64,000 bases of DNA from Labia minor (taxonomy: Eukaryota; Arthropoda; Insecta; Dermaptera; Spongiphoridae): assembly GCA_963082975.1 (NCBI GenBank), contig OY720347.1, forward strand, positions 31,637,398 through 31,701,397. Direction: 5' to 3'. The position numbers were made by a program, and so were the translations under genes. Every line of letters begins with the position of its first letter. Within the stretch, counting starts at the first letter, position 1. Of this stretch, positions 34,683 to 44,978 are shown piece by piece. Under the pieces are notes generated by a model. It was not told the origin of the DNA. It saw only the letters and a list, made by a program, of their open reading frames with translations, and made no database searches.

Positions 34683-35259
34683 TTCAAAAGAAAAGGTGAA
34701 TTTTTAATTTTCGCCGTCTGTGTACATTCGAGTATGGAAATTGCTTTTTTGTTATATTAGTACACATATGTTTCTTATATGTTGATATTATCAGCCATTT
34801 TGGATTAGTAATTTGTTTTAACAATTGAAAAAGTTAGTCACGTTTGTGTGATCTTTGATTTTTTACTTAAAAAAATGGATCTAAGAATCTGTATTAAATT
34901 TTGTGTTAAAAACGAAATAAAGTGATCCAACGCACTTAAAATGTTGACTGTGGCATAAGTGTACAAGCGCTTTACAGAAGGCTAAGAAGATGTTGATGAC
35001 GATGAGCGTCCTGGAGTTGCGGAGAAGAAAACATTGTAACAATGAAGAAAATGGTTTCGGAAAATCGTCGGATTACTATTAGGGAAGTTGCAGAGGATTT
35101 GCTTATGTTATACAATTTTCTCGTGCTTCAACGATTGGAAGAAGCGCTGGCATAAGTGCATTGTATCTGAGGGGAATTACTTTGAAGGGGACAAAATTGT
35201 GATTTGAAAAATAAATTAATACTTTTCAAAACAATTCAAAATTCATCTTTTCTTTTGAA
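34683..35259 (+). mobile_element. internally deleted mariner-like transposon with TIRs and TA duplication
   Basis: A 577-bp element flanked by TA on both sides (34681-34682, 35260-35261). The terminal inverted repeats are about 28 bp: TTCAAAAGAAAAGGTGAATT on the left and its near-complement at the right end, AATTCATCTTTTCTTTTGAA apart from a few mismatches. The remains of a mariner transposase gene (34875-35207) lie inside. Peptides such as CIKFCVKNEIK, YKRFTEG, DVDDDERPG and VSENRRITIREVAEDL come from its N-terminal DNA-binding half, and CIVSEGNYFEGDKIVI from its extreme C-terminus. The catalytic domain with its acidic triad is deleted, and frameshifts break the rest. Such a copy is inactive but could be moved in trans. 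Confidence 0.88.
34875..35207 (+). pseudogene. mariner transposase remnant (catalytic core deleted)
   Basis: The first ATG in frame is at 34875 (MDLRICIKFCVKNEIK) and the terminal stop TGA at 35205-35207 follows GDKIVI. Between them are stops and frameshifts. An intact mariner transposase is about 340 residues; under 110 codons remain here. The N-terminal helix-turn-helix region and the C-terminal tail are joined directly, as in an internal deletion derivative. It lies inside the TIR-bounded element at 34683-35259. Confidence 0.85.
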
Positions 35260-36225
35260 TAAATTTAGTATATCCTTGAAAATAGGTATTTATTTATTTA
35301 TATTTTTAATGTTTTAGAAACAAGGTTTTAGCTGAATCTATGATCAAATATTCTGGAAATTACTTAAATTATAATTATTATCTCACTATTTAAATTTTTA
35401 TATAAAAATGATTACCAAAAACATACGCCACCATTTTTTGGAGTTTTATAACCTACATACAAAATTTCAAGACAATCTAACAAACGGTATAGATTGATCC
35501 CCCCTCTTCCTACAAAACACTTGAACAATTTAAATTTTTAAGGCAAATAAATATCAAAATGTTCATTATCAATCATTATATTTACATATTTTGAAAAATA
35601 CAAATAATTAACATTAAATTAGTAAATTTCATTTATTTGCAATTTCTTCAAATAAAATGTTATAAGTATACTCATTAATTTTAATCTAACATAGTTCAGT
35701 TTATTCAATCTATTGCAAAACTAATTGATCTTTTTCTTACACTACTCATTTGAGCGATAATGTTGCTTGGACATAAACTTTTATTATATTTTTTTTCTGC
35801 TTTGTATTCTGTTTAGCCAATTTAATAGTATCAAAGTAAATTATTTCGATCTACCGGAACAATAAATCATAGACTTTAATTAGAGTATACAATTAAAATC
35901 ATAATTGAAAATAAAAAAAATATGTGTGGTTGAATTTTCTAAGATATCATTTTATCATTTTTTCGACATAAAATGCTAACACAAGCTATAAACCCGTTTA
36001 TCTTTAACACCAGCGTAATTACTTATTTTTTTTTTTCTTTTTTTTTTTAATTTCCTTTTATTCTCTACAAAATGTCATTAAAATGTTACTGTATTCTCTA
36101 GTTCAATCTTAATTATGGTAGTATAATTTTTAATATTACTATTCACTTTAGTTTCCAAGAAATGGGTTAAATAAGCACGATTATATAGAAGAAAAAAAAA
36201 AAATAAAAATTATCCGAGTTATTTG
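35260..36225. other. A/T-rich intergenic DNA
   Basis: A/T-rich filler. A mixed patch at 35420-35520 contains a C run (35500-35506) but no recognised feature. Confidence 0.7.
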
Positions 36226-36465
36226 TATTTTCGAGAAGCCCCATGCATTAGGATGCACTCACTTATCGTGGGATTTCCTGTGCACTCGACAAATGCACTT
36301 GTGTTGAATGTCATGACGATGGAGTGATGGAAATGGAAAATAAAAAAAAAACAAGCTAACGCTTACCAAGGGGTTAATTTACAACTGTGCAAATCGTAAA
36401 CAGCCATTGGAAATTAATACTTGACGCCTTCTGGCGCGCTCGCAAAATTATTTATGGATTTACTT
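36226..36465. promoter_or_regulatory. candidate regulatory island with TGCACT triplet and Rel-like site
   Basis: About 240 bp of mixed composition without an open frame. The hexamer TGCACT occurs three times within 46 bp (36254-36259, 36281-36286, 36294-36299). GGGATTTCC (36270-36278), a Dorsal/NF-kB-like site, lies between the first two. Clustered repeats of this kind are common in enhancers, but no function is shown. Confidence 0.4.
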
Positions 36466-36611
36466 GCTTTTATTAATTTATTTATTTAACGCGTTTAAGC
36501 AAACCACTCAAAATTCAATTTACCTGTGAATATATAAATATAGTCAAATAAAAAAATGTTACTTCGAAAACTCATTCTAATTAATTTGAAAATCAAACGA
36601 TTTATAAAAGG

Positions 36612-36650
<39 letters not shown>

Positions 36651-38459
36651 TAGGACGATACATTCCACTTCTATGAATCTTGCCTTGCAACTTGAATAAT
36701 GTTGTTAATTTAAGTTCACAGGTGTTAAGACTTGCAGACTACGATTAAACCTTTCTTTGGCGTTGCTCCTTTTTAATTTTACACTAGTGATTAACATATG
36801 GAAAAGGTAAAAAAAAAATTCTCAATATCAATCGATCTCTTTCCTCTGGCGAATAAGATTGATTTGGTCGATAGTGAACAAAATAATTAAATAGAAGAAT
36901 TATTTATTAATTTATTTATTTAATCCATTCATTACGTTTTTTTTAAAGAATAATTAATAATTTCAATAACTTATTAATAAAATTAATCATCTAGAATCAG
37001 ATCTAAAATTGTGAAACAACAAATTAATACAAATAATTGATTTTTTTTTTAATACAGAATTTAAATATAATTTTTTCATTATTTTATCTATAATTTCAAA
37101 TAAAATATACGAGATTATATTTTTTATTATTATCTTTACTATAAACATGGTTATTTCACATGGTAATAATAATAAATATATACTTTAATAGTTAGCATGG
37201 CTTGCTGCATATTTTTTATAAGGGTATATATAATAAAATTTTAAAACATTATACAATGTATAATATAATTTTATAATTTATGTTAAAATTTATTTATATA
37301 TTATACATAAACACTCTAACTACTTAATAGTTTTCTGGGTCAACCTTTAGATAATATTGTTCATTGTATAATTAATTATTATCAATTAATTTAATATTAC
37401 TATTACTGTTAATAAGTATCCTTATTGTTCTTGAGAATCTTCTAAAAGTATAATTTGTAAAATTTAAAGCTTTTAAAAAATATATACTAACTTTTAAAAG
37501 ATCGTATAATAGCTAAGCGTAATATATTATTATTATTATTATTATATTTTAATTGATGATATTCTTAGTGACATATTAATTTAATTAATTTCCTTATGTT
37601 TTATGTTTATTATTCAAATGATGGTACGATGATGTAGTTCATATTTTTCCAGTTATCATATTTTATCAATTAAGTATAGATATAAATAAATTAAAAATTA
37701 TAAATAAAATTCGAGATTTTCTCCCAGGATATTATATACATAATACAATCCATTACAAAATTAAATTCCCTTTTTATTATTTGGCCGTATCAAGATTCAT
37801 ATAAAATAGCATCGTTTTTAATCAAATTAATAAAATATTCTTTAAGGTAATGATTCCTAATTAGATATTAAAAAATTTAAATAATAATTGAAAGACAAAG
37901 GTAGATCCATTTATGTTTTCTTTTGTTGACAAGAAAAGAAAGGGATAACTGAATAAATTAACAATTAATATTTTTAAACTCAGAATATTAATTTAGTATT
38001 TGCGAGTTTATATTTGTGCATTAACCAATCAAATATTTTTTTTTATATAAATAACAGCTGAATATATAAATATATATATATTATTATAATTTGAATTTGA
38101 ATAACTTATTATTTATCTAGAAAAACTATTTATATTGCTTTTAAAATTTTATTATTCCATTTATAAACAATTACTAATAAATATGACTTTTTGTTTAGGA
38201 TGTCGAACATTAATAAACATATTTGAATAAATACCACTCTCTTTAATAGGCCATTTACTTAGAAATCGATCTTTCTCAATTTTTGTATGATCGTTAAGAT
38301 GCCGATACGACCTAGTAATAATAAGAATAACAATAATATTGATAATAAATATTAATGCCTTAAAATATAAACATTATTATTGGTTTAAGAATTATTTATA
38401 TATAAAGCAATAATTTAAAACTGATGTAAATAAATATTTTTATATATACTTTCTTATTA
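36466..38459. other. A/T-rich DNA with TA microsatellite
   Basis: A (TA)n run at 36617-36646 and a TTA run at 37528-37545, with A/T-rich filler elsewhere. No coding signal or element terminus recognised. Confidence 0.75.
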
Positions 38460-38940
38460 CGAGGGTAATTCACAAAGTAAGTTACGTTTTGGAATTAAGA
38501 CAAACTAGTACAGGAAAATGTTTTTTATTATATACATTTGAAAAAGCCACTAAAATACTATTTTTCTACATAATCGCCAAAAAAGTTGAGACACTTATCG
38601 TAGCGATGAACGAGCTTCGAAATTCCTTCCTCATAGAAATCCGCCGCCTGAGTGTTGAATTAAAAACCTCCCACTTGAAGGTCTGAAGGAGATTCTGTGT
38701 GACATTTGCCGTGTGAGGTCGCGCATTGTCGTGCAAAAACAACACTTTTGAGCCTAGTTTTCCTTGTCGGAATTGCCCTTCTTAGGTTACGCAATGTTTG
38801 ACAATACCTATCAGAGTTTATTGTTGCACCACGTTACAGAAAATCGACAAGAATCACACCTTTTCTGTCCCAGAACACAGTTGCAATCAACTTCCTGGCA
38901 AATGTCTCAACTTTTTTGGCGATTATGTAGAAAAATTTAT
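38460..38940 (-). mobile_element. mariner-like transposon fragment with inverted 32-bp transposase repeat
   Basis: The left terminus CGAGGGTAATTCACAAAGTA follows a TA (38458-38459) and looks like a mariner terminal repeat. Minus-strand coding sequence runs from the centre toward it, ending in GDYVEK at a stop (38558-38560). The right side is not a second terminus. Instead, the final coding 32 bp (38561-38592) reappears as a perfect inverted copy at 38904-38935. The 5' half of the element is missing, so this is a rearranged, inactive fossil. Confidence 0.8.
38558..38903 (-). pseudogene. mariner transposase fragment (catalytic domain to C-terminus)
   Basis: Minus-strand frames give TVFWDRKGVILVDF, RGATINSDRYCQTLRNLRRAI, LHDNARPHTANVTQNLLQTF and EEGISKLVHRYDKCLNFFGD followed by YVEK and a stop. 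These blocks, in order, match the C-terminal half of mariner transposases, including the Asp of the HDNARPHTA motif. Several frameshifts separate them. The sequence between LQTFKWEVFNST and FYEEGI lacks the usual SPDL...DF segment that carries the third acidic residue, so an internal deletion is likely. Clearly non-functional. Confidence 0.85.
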
Positions 38941-39981
38941 TTATAATTTTTACTATTATTAATTCCACTTGAAAAATAAATTTTTATTATTTTTTCATTA
39001 TTTAATTTAATAATGGTTTATTAAATTTTACATGAGAAGAATTTTATTTAAAAATAAAGAAAAAAAAATCATTCTGTCTCTCTTCTCGTCAGGATTAATT
39101 TAATTGTTTTCACATTAGGAAAAACTATACGATATTTTTTAAAATATATTTATATAAAAAAAATGTTGAAAAATCTCACAACTCATGATTTATTGCCAGA
39201 AATTATTTAAATTGATTAATTGATTTAAAAATCACTTTTTGCCTTTTAAGGGATTTTGCCTTTTCTAGATGTCTTTTTTTTATATTTGTATATATATATA
39301 TTCTTATATATTGTTCAAAGTTAGAATTTATATGTTTTTAATCAAAGGGGCAAAAGAGTAAAAAATACTTTAAAATGAAGTTAAGATTTAAATTAAAACT
39401 AAGGAAAAAGAAAATATAAAAAAATAAACAATCGGTTCCTTTGAAATTTTTTCGAAATGTGTTTTTTTTTAAATCAAAGCATCGGCATTGGCGCCAGAAT
39501 GGCGTTGATATTTTACCGATGCAACGCCCGATAAGCATTTTATTTTGCATGTTTATTTGTAAAGTCCAATAAAATTAAAAAATTCATAATTAGAAACAAC
39601 CTATTTAGGTCAATTAATTAAATTGCATTGAAATTTATATGACTTCTTCAATTTATTTCAGCTACTACAATTTATAACTTATTCAGTTAAGTTAATTATA
39701 ATTGAAAATAAAAAATATATATCAGTATTTTTAATTTATTTTATTTTTCTGTTGCTCTATTTTTAATTTTATATATTTTATTTTCAATTAAATCAAAATA
39801 ATGTAAAATTTTTTAAAATAAATCTAGATTATTTTAATTTTCTGAATTTATGTCATTTTTGTAAAAAATGTGTATAAAACTAACACTATTTCAATATACC
39901 ACAAATTGAACTTCAATTTCGCTACCAACAAATCAATATAAATAATACTTAAATATTCTTTGAAATATAAATAATTATATA
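38941..39981. other. A/T-rich intergenic DNA with small mixed patch
   Basis: A/T-rich filler. A short patch at 39478-39545 (GGCATTGGCGCCAGAATGGCG and following) is more GC-rich and unexplained. Confidence 0.65.
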
Positions 39982-40428
39982 TCTATATATTTAATACGAT
40001 AGTGTCCGTCTGTACGCAAAAAACTCTAGAGCCTAAACTACAAGGAGTAAGGTAACCAAATTTTTCTGAGGTGAAGGGTACCTCAAATAATGAAAAATAA
40101 AAAAGAAATTAGAATCTTAGGTAACTCCTGAGCTGAGCTGCGGGTGTTCCATTTTCCAGAAATATATATAAAGGAGAATGTTTGTATGTATGTAATTTGT
40201 TTACTTTTTTGTTGTCATAGAAACAGATATATATATATAATTAGAACCTCTCTCTCTCCCTCTATTTAAAATTTTAAAAAATTTCTTAAGCCAGGTAAAT
40301 GAATTGGACTGGAAGAGGAGACATATGATTAGAGAAATTGGGGAAAAATCAACCGAAATGTAATTAAACCAAAAAATTCAAGAATTATGATACGGATACG
40401 ACTTACATACAATTAACATACAAAATGT

Positions 40429-41095
40429 AGAATTTGAAAAAGTATAAATATTTAAATACTTAAGATTTCTAATCACGAAGGATAATAATATTCGAGAAGA
40501 ATTTAAATCGACGTTGTAATTGAGTAACGCCTGTTATTATGCAGTAAAGGGGCTTATCTCATCAACGAGGATCAAAATTAAAATATATAAAACAATTATT
40601 TTTCATGTTGATCGATGACTAGGGTGACCATATTTCGAAAACACCAAACCGGGACAAACGGTATATCTTTTTTTTTTTAGAACTAATTTGAAAAAATTTT
40701 GAAAAAAAAATTACGAAATGTCCTAAATATTGAAAAAACAGTAGGGTGTCCCGAAGACTTTTTTGGGACAGAGCACCTAAAGACGGGACGTTTGGTCACC
40801 CTATCGATGACTCTGGGAGACGATTTGGAGTATTTGTGAGATTAATATTGTTCGCAGCATTTATAGGCCAAAAGAAGATGAGGTCACAGGGGGATGGCGG
40901 AGATGGCATAATGAGATATAATGTCCAGATATAGTTAAGGTTATAAAATCAAGAAGGCTGGGATGGGAAGGGGACGTGGTTGGAATTGGAGAAACTAGAA
41001 ATTGGGAGAAACCGATTGGGAAACATCCGGTGGAAGACCAAGGACCAAGGTGGGTGGACAATGAAGGAAGGGACATGGGATGATAATTAACAAAC
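40429..41095 (+). pseudogene. RTE-like non-LTR retrotransposon, reverse transcriptase C-terminal remnant
   Basis: Before the hAT insertion the frame reads FKYLRFLITKDNNIREEFKS and then LSNACYYAVKGLISS, IKIKIYKTIIFHV. After it come EDEVTGGWRRWHNE, DIVKVIKSRRLGWEGDVVGI and GPRWVDNEGRDMG. These are successive C-terminal blocks of arthropod RTE-like elements: the FKYLG strand, the KIKIYKTII block, then the basic RRLRWAGHV and PRTRW tail. Internal stops and frameshifts show it is dead. The hAT MITE at 40620-40803 splits it right after the KTII block. The 5' portion (endonuclease and palm) is absent. Confidence 0.85.
40620..40803. mobile_element. 184-bp hAT-type MITE inserted in an RTE remnant
   Basis: It has perfect 11-bp terminal inverted repeats TAGGGTGACCA (40620-40630) and TGGTCACCCTA (40793-40803). 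The flanking direct repeat TCGATGAC (40612-40619 and 40804-40811) is a perfect 8-bp target duplication. Counting the terminal T/A as target instead would give a 10-bp repeat, but 8 bp with a TAGGG terminus fits hAT best. Inside are two GTCCC/GGGAC-rich stretches near the ends. No coding capacity. Confidence 0.9.
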
Positions 41096-41375
41096 AAGTG
41101 CATCTAAACTTGGCATTGGGATGGATTTGAACCCTTTTTTAGGCAAACAAATAACCGATAGGAACTTGGTCTCCTTTTTAACAGGTATGTTTTGGATTAG
41201 ATATATTTTACAAGAAAACAAATACATGTCTTATCTACTTATACTGATTGAAACAAAATGGATGAAAATCTTTTACATACAGACTTTCAACCAAATACTA
41301 TGTATCACTCGGGGGTACAGGGGGCGGAGCCCCCGTCTAGGTGTGAAGAGCGCCGAAGGCGCTCGGAGCAGCTAG

Positions 41376-42161
41376 TATATATATAAAATAAATATTTATA
41401 TTATTAATTCATTTATTATATAAGTATTTTAAAAAAATATTCGTTTTCATTTAAAGAAATCGTATGACTTGGAAAATTATTTAAGTAGGTACTATAAATA
41501 AAATTTATTTAACATAAGAAAATTTAATTAATTAATTATTAAAAGTTAAACAAATATTGTTTTTTTAATTTATTTTTTCATTTCAATCGTATTGAAAATT
41601 AATAAAAATTCAGTTAATTTACCTTGAAATCGTATATTAAACATACGCGTTTATTTTTTTTTCTCTGTATTAAAGAAGACTAATTATTTTTATGATAAAA
41701 CTTTTATTTTTAAATAAATAAATAATTATTTAAATTTTTATTTATACCTTGAAATGCAAATTATTTTTGATCTAATTAAATAACTATTTCTGTTGGATTA
41801 ATACAATAAAAAAAAAATTAGTACAATTTGAATTTTAAGTTCTAAAAAAATCTATACTATCCATATTTGGAGATTTTCCAAAAATAAAAATAAAATATTC
41901 AAAGATTATTTTAATAGGTTTTATTATAAAATATTTTGACAGTGGTTTACTTCATTAGATAAATGTGTTTTATCATAGAAATTATCCTTAATTTAATGAT
42001 AGTATATATATAAATTAGACCTCATGACTTTTCTTTAATGAAGGTTACCTTTAAAGCAAATGACAACTTAAATGCACACCAGGTGAATGTAAAAATAAAA
42101 TAGATTAAATTAATAATAAAATAAATATAACACGTTTTACTAAAAATAAATATAATGATAA

Positions 42162-42199
<38 letters not shown>

Positions 42200-42660
42200 C
42201 TTGTTCACATTAAAAACCGAAGTTAAATAATTATTTAAAAAATTTAAAAATTGTCAATATCTTTAGAAATAAAATCATTTAAAAATACATTATATATTCA
42301 ATTTTATTTTTTTTATTTATTTTTAAATTTCTTTTATTGAAAATTTTCTTATTAATTTATAATTATATAATATAAGTTGATAAACAATCAAGATAGCGAC
42401 TAATTAGGCCTTTTAAACTATAATTAATTACTTTAAATCACTTTAAAAAATTAAAATAATGACATTTACATTAACAAAAATCTAAATATACCAAAGTGTA
42501 CATATTCCTAAATATTCAATATAATCTAAGATTGATTCTCAATTTAAACAAATATTTGGATCATTATTCGTTTTCATTATGTAAGAATTGACAATTTAAT
42601 AACTGGAATAAACAAAAACTGAAAATAATGAAATTTAGAAACTAAACTAAATCATTACTT
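41376..42660. other. A/T-rich DNA with TA microsatellite
   Basis: A/T-rich filler. A (TA)n run lies at 42168-42195. No gene or element terminus recognised. Confidence 0.78.
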
Positions 42661-42664
42661 TACA

Positions 42665-43270
42665 GTAATTAAACCGGAGAGTCTCTATGCTTCAGAATGT
42701 TTGTTTACCATCAAAAGGGGTGAAGTAGAAGAGCTAGAGAAAAAAGAAAAGGAAGATCCTAAGGAAAATATGGGGACCATTAACAACAAAAAAAAAAAAT
42801 GGAGAGTTTAGGTTCAGAAAAAACGAAGATCTCTATAAGAATACTGAAAGTGAAAGAATGGTTGATACCATCAGGAAAAGGAGAGTGAAATTGCTTGGAC
42901 ATATAAAATGAGGATGGAAAACACCAGACTCACAAAACAAATTTTCAATCATGTCTACAAAAGTAAGAATGGTAATCAGTGGATACAAAGTGTTAAGAGA
43001 GATATGATAGAGATGGGAATAACAATAGAAATTATTCAGGACAGACAACGTTTCAGGAGTATGATGCAAAATTTCAAAGGTTTCCAGGAGAAGGAAAAGA
43101 AGAAACGGGTTAAATCTGGACACAAGAGAGAAGGAAGAACCAAAGTGAAGTTATGAAGGCATATTGGAAAACAAGAAAGGAGGCAAAAAACAAAAAGAAA
43201 AAATGAATGCATTGGGTTACTTCACGCGGTCCGAAGATGGCCAAAATCGGAAGAAGAAAAGAAGAAATTT
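42665..43270 (+). pseudogene. non-LTR retrotransposon reverse transcriptase C-terminal fragment with 3' tail
   Basis: The opening frame reads VIKPESLYASECLFTIKRGE then VEELEKKEK, matching the I.PE.LYA.E.L....K..ELE..ER block after the polymerase core of an arthropod LINE. Later pieces include RLTKQIFNHVYKSKNGNQWI and VKRDMIEMGI, from the region after the RT domain. Near the end a frame gives LLHAVRRWPKSEEEKK followed by a purine-rich GAA tail, as at the 3' end of such elements. There is at least one frameshift near 42760 and several stops. It belongs to a different LINE type from the remnant at 40429-41095. Confidence 0.75.
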
Positions 43271-43850
43271 AGAATAAAATGTGGATTTTAATTTAAAATT
43301 ACATTAATTAAGTCAAGCGCATAAAGAAATGATGCATACTTATTCTTTGGATTGCAGGAAAAGAAGTTAATCAACACCAATTTGAAAGATGGGAAAAAAT
43401 TCATTAATTAGATTTGCATATATATATTAGGCTAGGATATTTTCAACCATTATTATTGTTCTTAAATACGATATGTTATAATTTCAATTTCTGCGACTAT
43501 TTTTGCATTGGAAGAAAAACCTGCGATTTTCCTTCGAAACGTCGGCATTAATTGTAAAGAAATTTAATTTATTCTCAATTTATATATCTGAATGTATAAC
43601 ACTTATTTTATATAATGTAACAAATTGATATATTTTCTAATATATAATAAAATATAATATTATATATATATATATAATATAAACTATAATAATATAAAGA
43701 AAATTTTAACATTTAATTTTACTAATTAATAATAATTATTATTCTAAGGTAGTTGTTTATTTATGTTTTACTCTCACAATAAGTCACCAAAAAAATATAT
43801 TTTTTTATTATATTAATTATGGAAAAAAATATAACTTAAATAAATGAAAA
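43271..43850. other. A/T-rich intergenic DNA
   Basis: A/T-rich filler with a TA run near 43662-43676. No feature. Confidence 0.78.
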
Positions 43851-43925
43851 AGGCAGCTTAGCCGAGAGCGTAGGATGGCAATTTTCTACACAAAAAGTCG
43901 GCATTCGATTCCAACTAAGAACATA
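43851..43925 (+). repeat. tRNA-like sequence, possible SINE head or tRNA pseudogene
   Basis: TAGCCGAGAGCG resembles a pol III A box, and ATTCGATTCC, about 44 bases on, resembles a B box (GGTTCGANTCC with the first G pair altered). The spacing is right for a tRNA-derived sequence. The cloverleaf stems do not pair well, so a functional tRNA is unlikely. It lies 50 bp upstream of a LINE tail. Confidence 0.4.
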
Positions 43926-43949
43926 ATTTTCTAATATAAATTCAATTTA

Positions 43950-44375
43950 ACAGCAAGCCCCTTCGTGGATGTCAGCTTGTCGTGGTGGATGGGTTTCGAC
44001 CTAAGTAAGAACATCCACGTCTGGGTGATGAGACTAGCAATCTGACAATCAACACGAATTGCTCAAAGAACCACACATAGTCTCGGAAATCGGACGGATA
44101 CCATATTGACGACACGGCAACGAACCAGGAACAGAATATCCAAAACTTTGCCAAATGGCTTAAGGTTCGCCGAAGAGAATGGAACAATCACGTGGAAAGA
44201 GCTAAAGCGGATAGGCTTCTGAAACATAGGCCCGGGATGGAAGGCCAGCAACAAGAGGCAGACCCCCGAAAAGATGGGCTGAATGCTGGGCGTCCTCTTC
44301 CTCGGAAACCCGAGGATTGTGAAGAAGAACAGGCCCCCAGCCTATAATGGAAGAGAAAGAAGAAGAAGAAGAATA
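43950..44375 (+). pseudogene. probable LINE 3' end: RT C-terminal tail with GAA-repeat terminus
   Basis: One frame reads VRRREWNNHVERAKADRLLK and ends ...EDCEEEQAPSL at a stop near 44346. Another phase gives RPPKRWAECWASSSSETRGL. Both resemble the basic C-terminal tail of arthropod non-LTR reverse transcriptases (RPRKRW...SSSSET), with a frameshift between. It ends in (GAA)n at 44353-44373, as the fragment at 42665-43270 does. Upstream sequence to 43950 has similar composition but no recognisable domain. Confidence 0.55.
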
Positions 44376-44978
44376 AATATAAATGATTTTGAGGGATGGA
44401 TTTTTTTTAAATTTTCATGGAAAAATGGCTTAAATAAAAATAACTTAAACGATAATTCTATTATTAGAATTTCACTATGTTTTTCATATTTTAGGGATTT
44501 TATTGATTTTACTTTTTTTTATTTAAGGTTGATATATCTCATGTATTTCTCTCAATTCAATTAGACCATTAAGAAAACAATTCTTTTTTTTAAAATTTTT
44601 AATGTAATTCTTCAAAATTCTGGTGATTTTGTTGCATTGTTGAATTTATATTATTATATCTAATGATATAATTATGTATATACCTACTTTTATTAAATAG
44701 TTAATAGAGAATTATAATCATGAAATATACCAAAAATATAAATTTATATTTCGAAATTTGATATTTTTTATATTTGTACATATATAATTAATTATATTGT
44801 GGGAGAATGCTGTAACAATTATTATTTCTCTCAATTCAATTTTTTTTTGTTCCTATTTTTTAAATAATTTTTAAATCTACAAAAAAGGTCAAACTAAAAA
44901 ACACAATATAGTATATAATATACACCTATTATATATTATAAATAATAATAATAAAAAAAAATTTCTTTATAATAAAAA
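44376..44978. other. A/T-rich intergenic DNA
   Basis: A/T-rich filler. No feature. Confidence 0.8.

Larger units (their letters stand above)
39982..41375 (+). mobile_element. putative Helitron D1 with 3' CTAG terminus, carrying nested elements
   Basis: The 3' end is canonical: a perfect 7-bp hairpin GAGCGCC-GAA-GGCGCTC (41348-41364), a short spacer and CTAG (41372-41375), followed by T. Just upstream is a second perfect hairpin, GGGGGC-GGA-GCCCCC (41319-41333). The last 187 bp (41189-41375) match the end of the element at 60113-60896. The 5' end is uncertain. TCTATATATTTAATACG at 39982 has the right TC start after an A, while AAATATATATAAAGGAGAATG near 40161 is an alternative of a different type. 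An RTE-like remnant and a hAT MITE lie inside. No Rep/helicase sequence is visible. Confidence 0.6.

Noticed and set aside
40621..40811. Reading the 40.6-kb MITE as having a 10-bp duplication (Mutator-like)
   Set aside because: ATCGATGACT is repeated on both sides, but including T/A in the terminal repeats gives perfect 11-bp TIRs with an 8-bp duplication, the better hAT fit.
41121..41375. 84-codon frame shared with 60700-60945 as a conserved protein
   Set aside because: The similarity is the shared Helitron 3' end; the frame runs through structural hairpins.
43851..43925. Functional tRNA gene
   Set aside because: A- and B-box-like motifs are present, but acceptor and anticodon stems do not pair convincingly.
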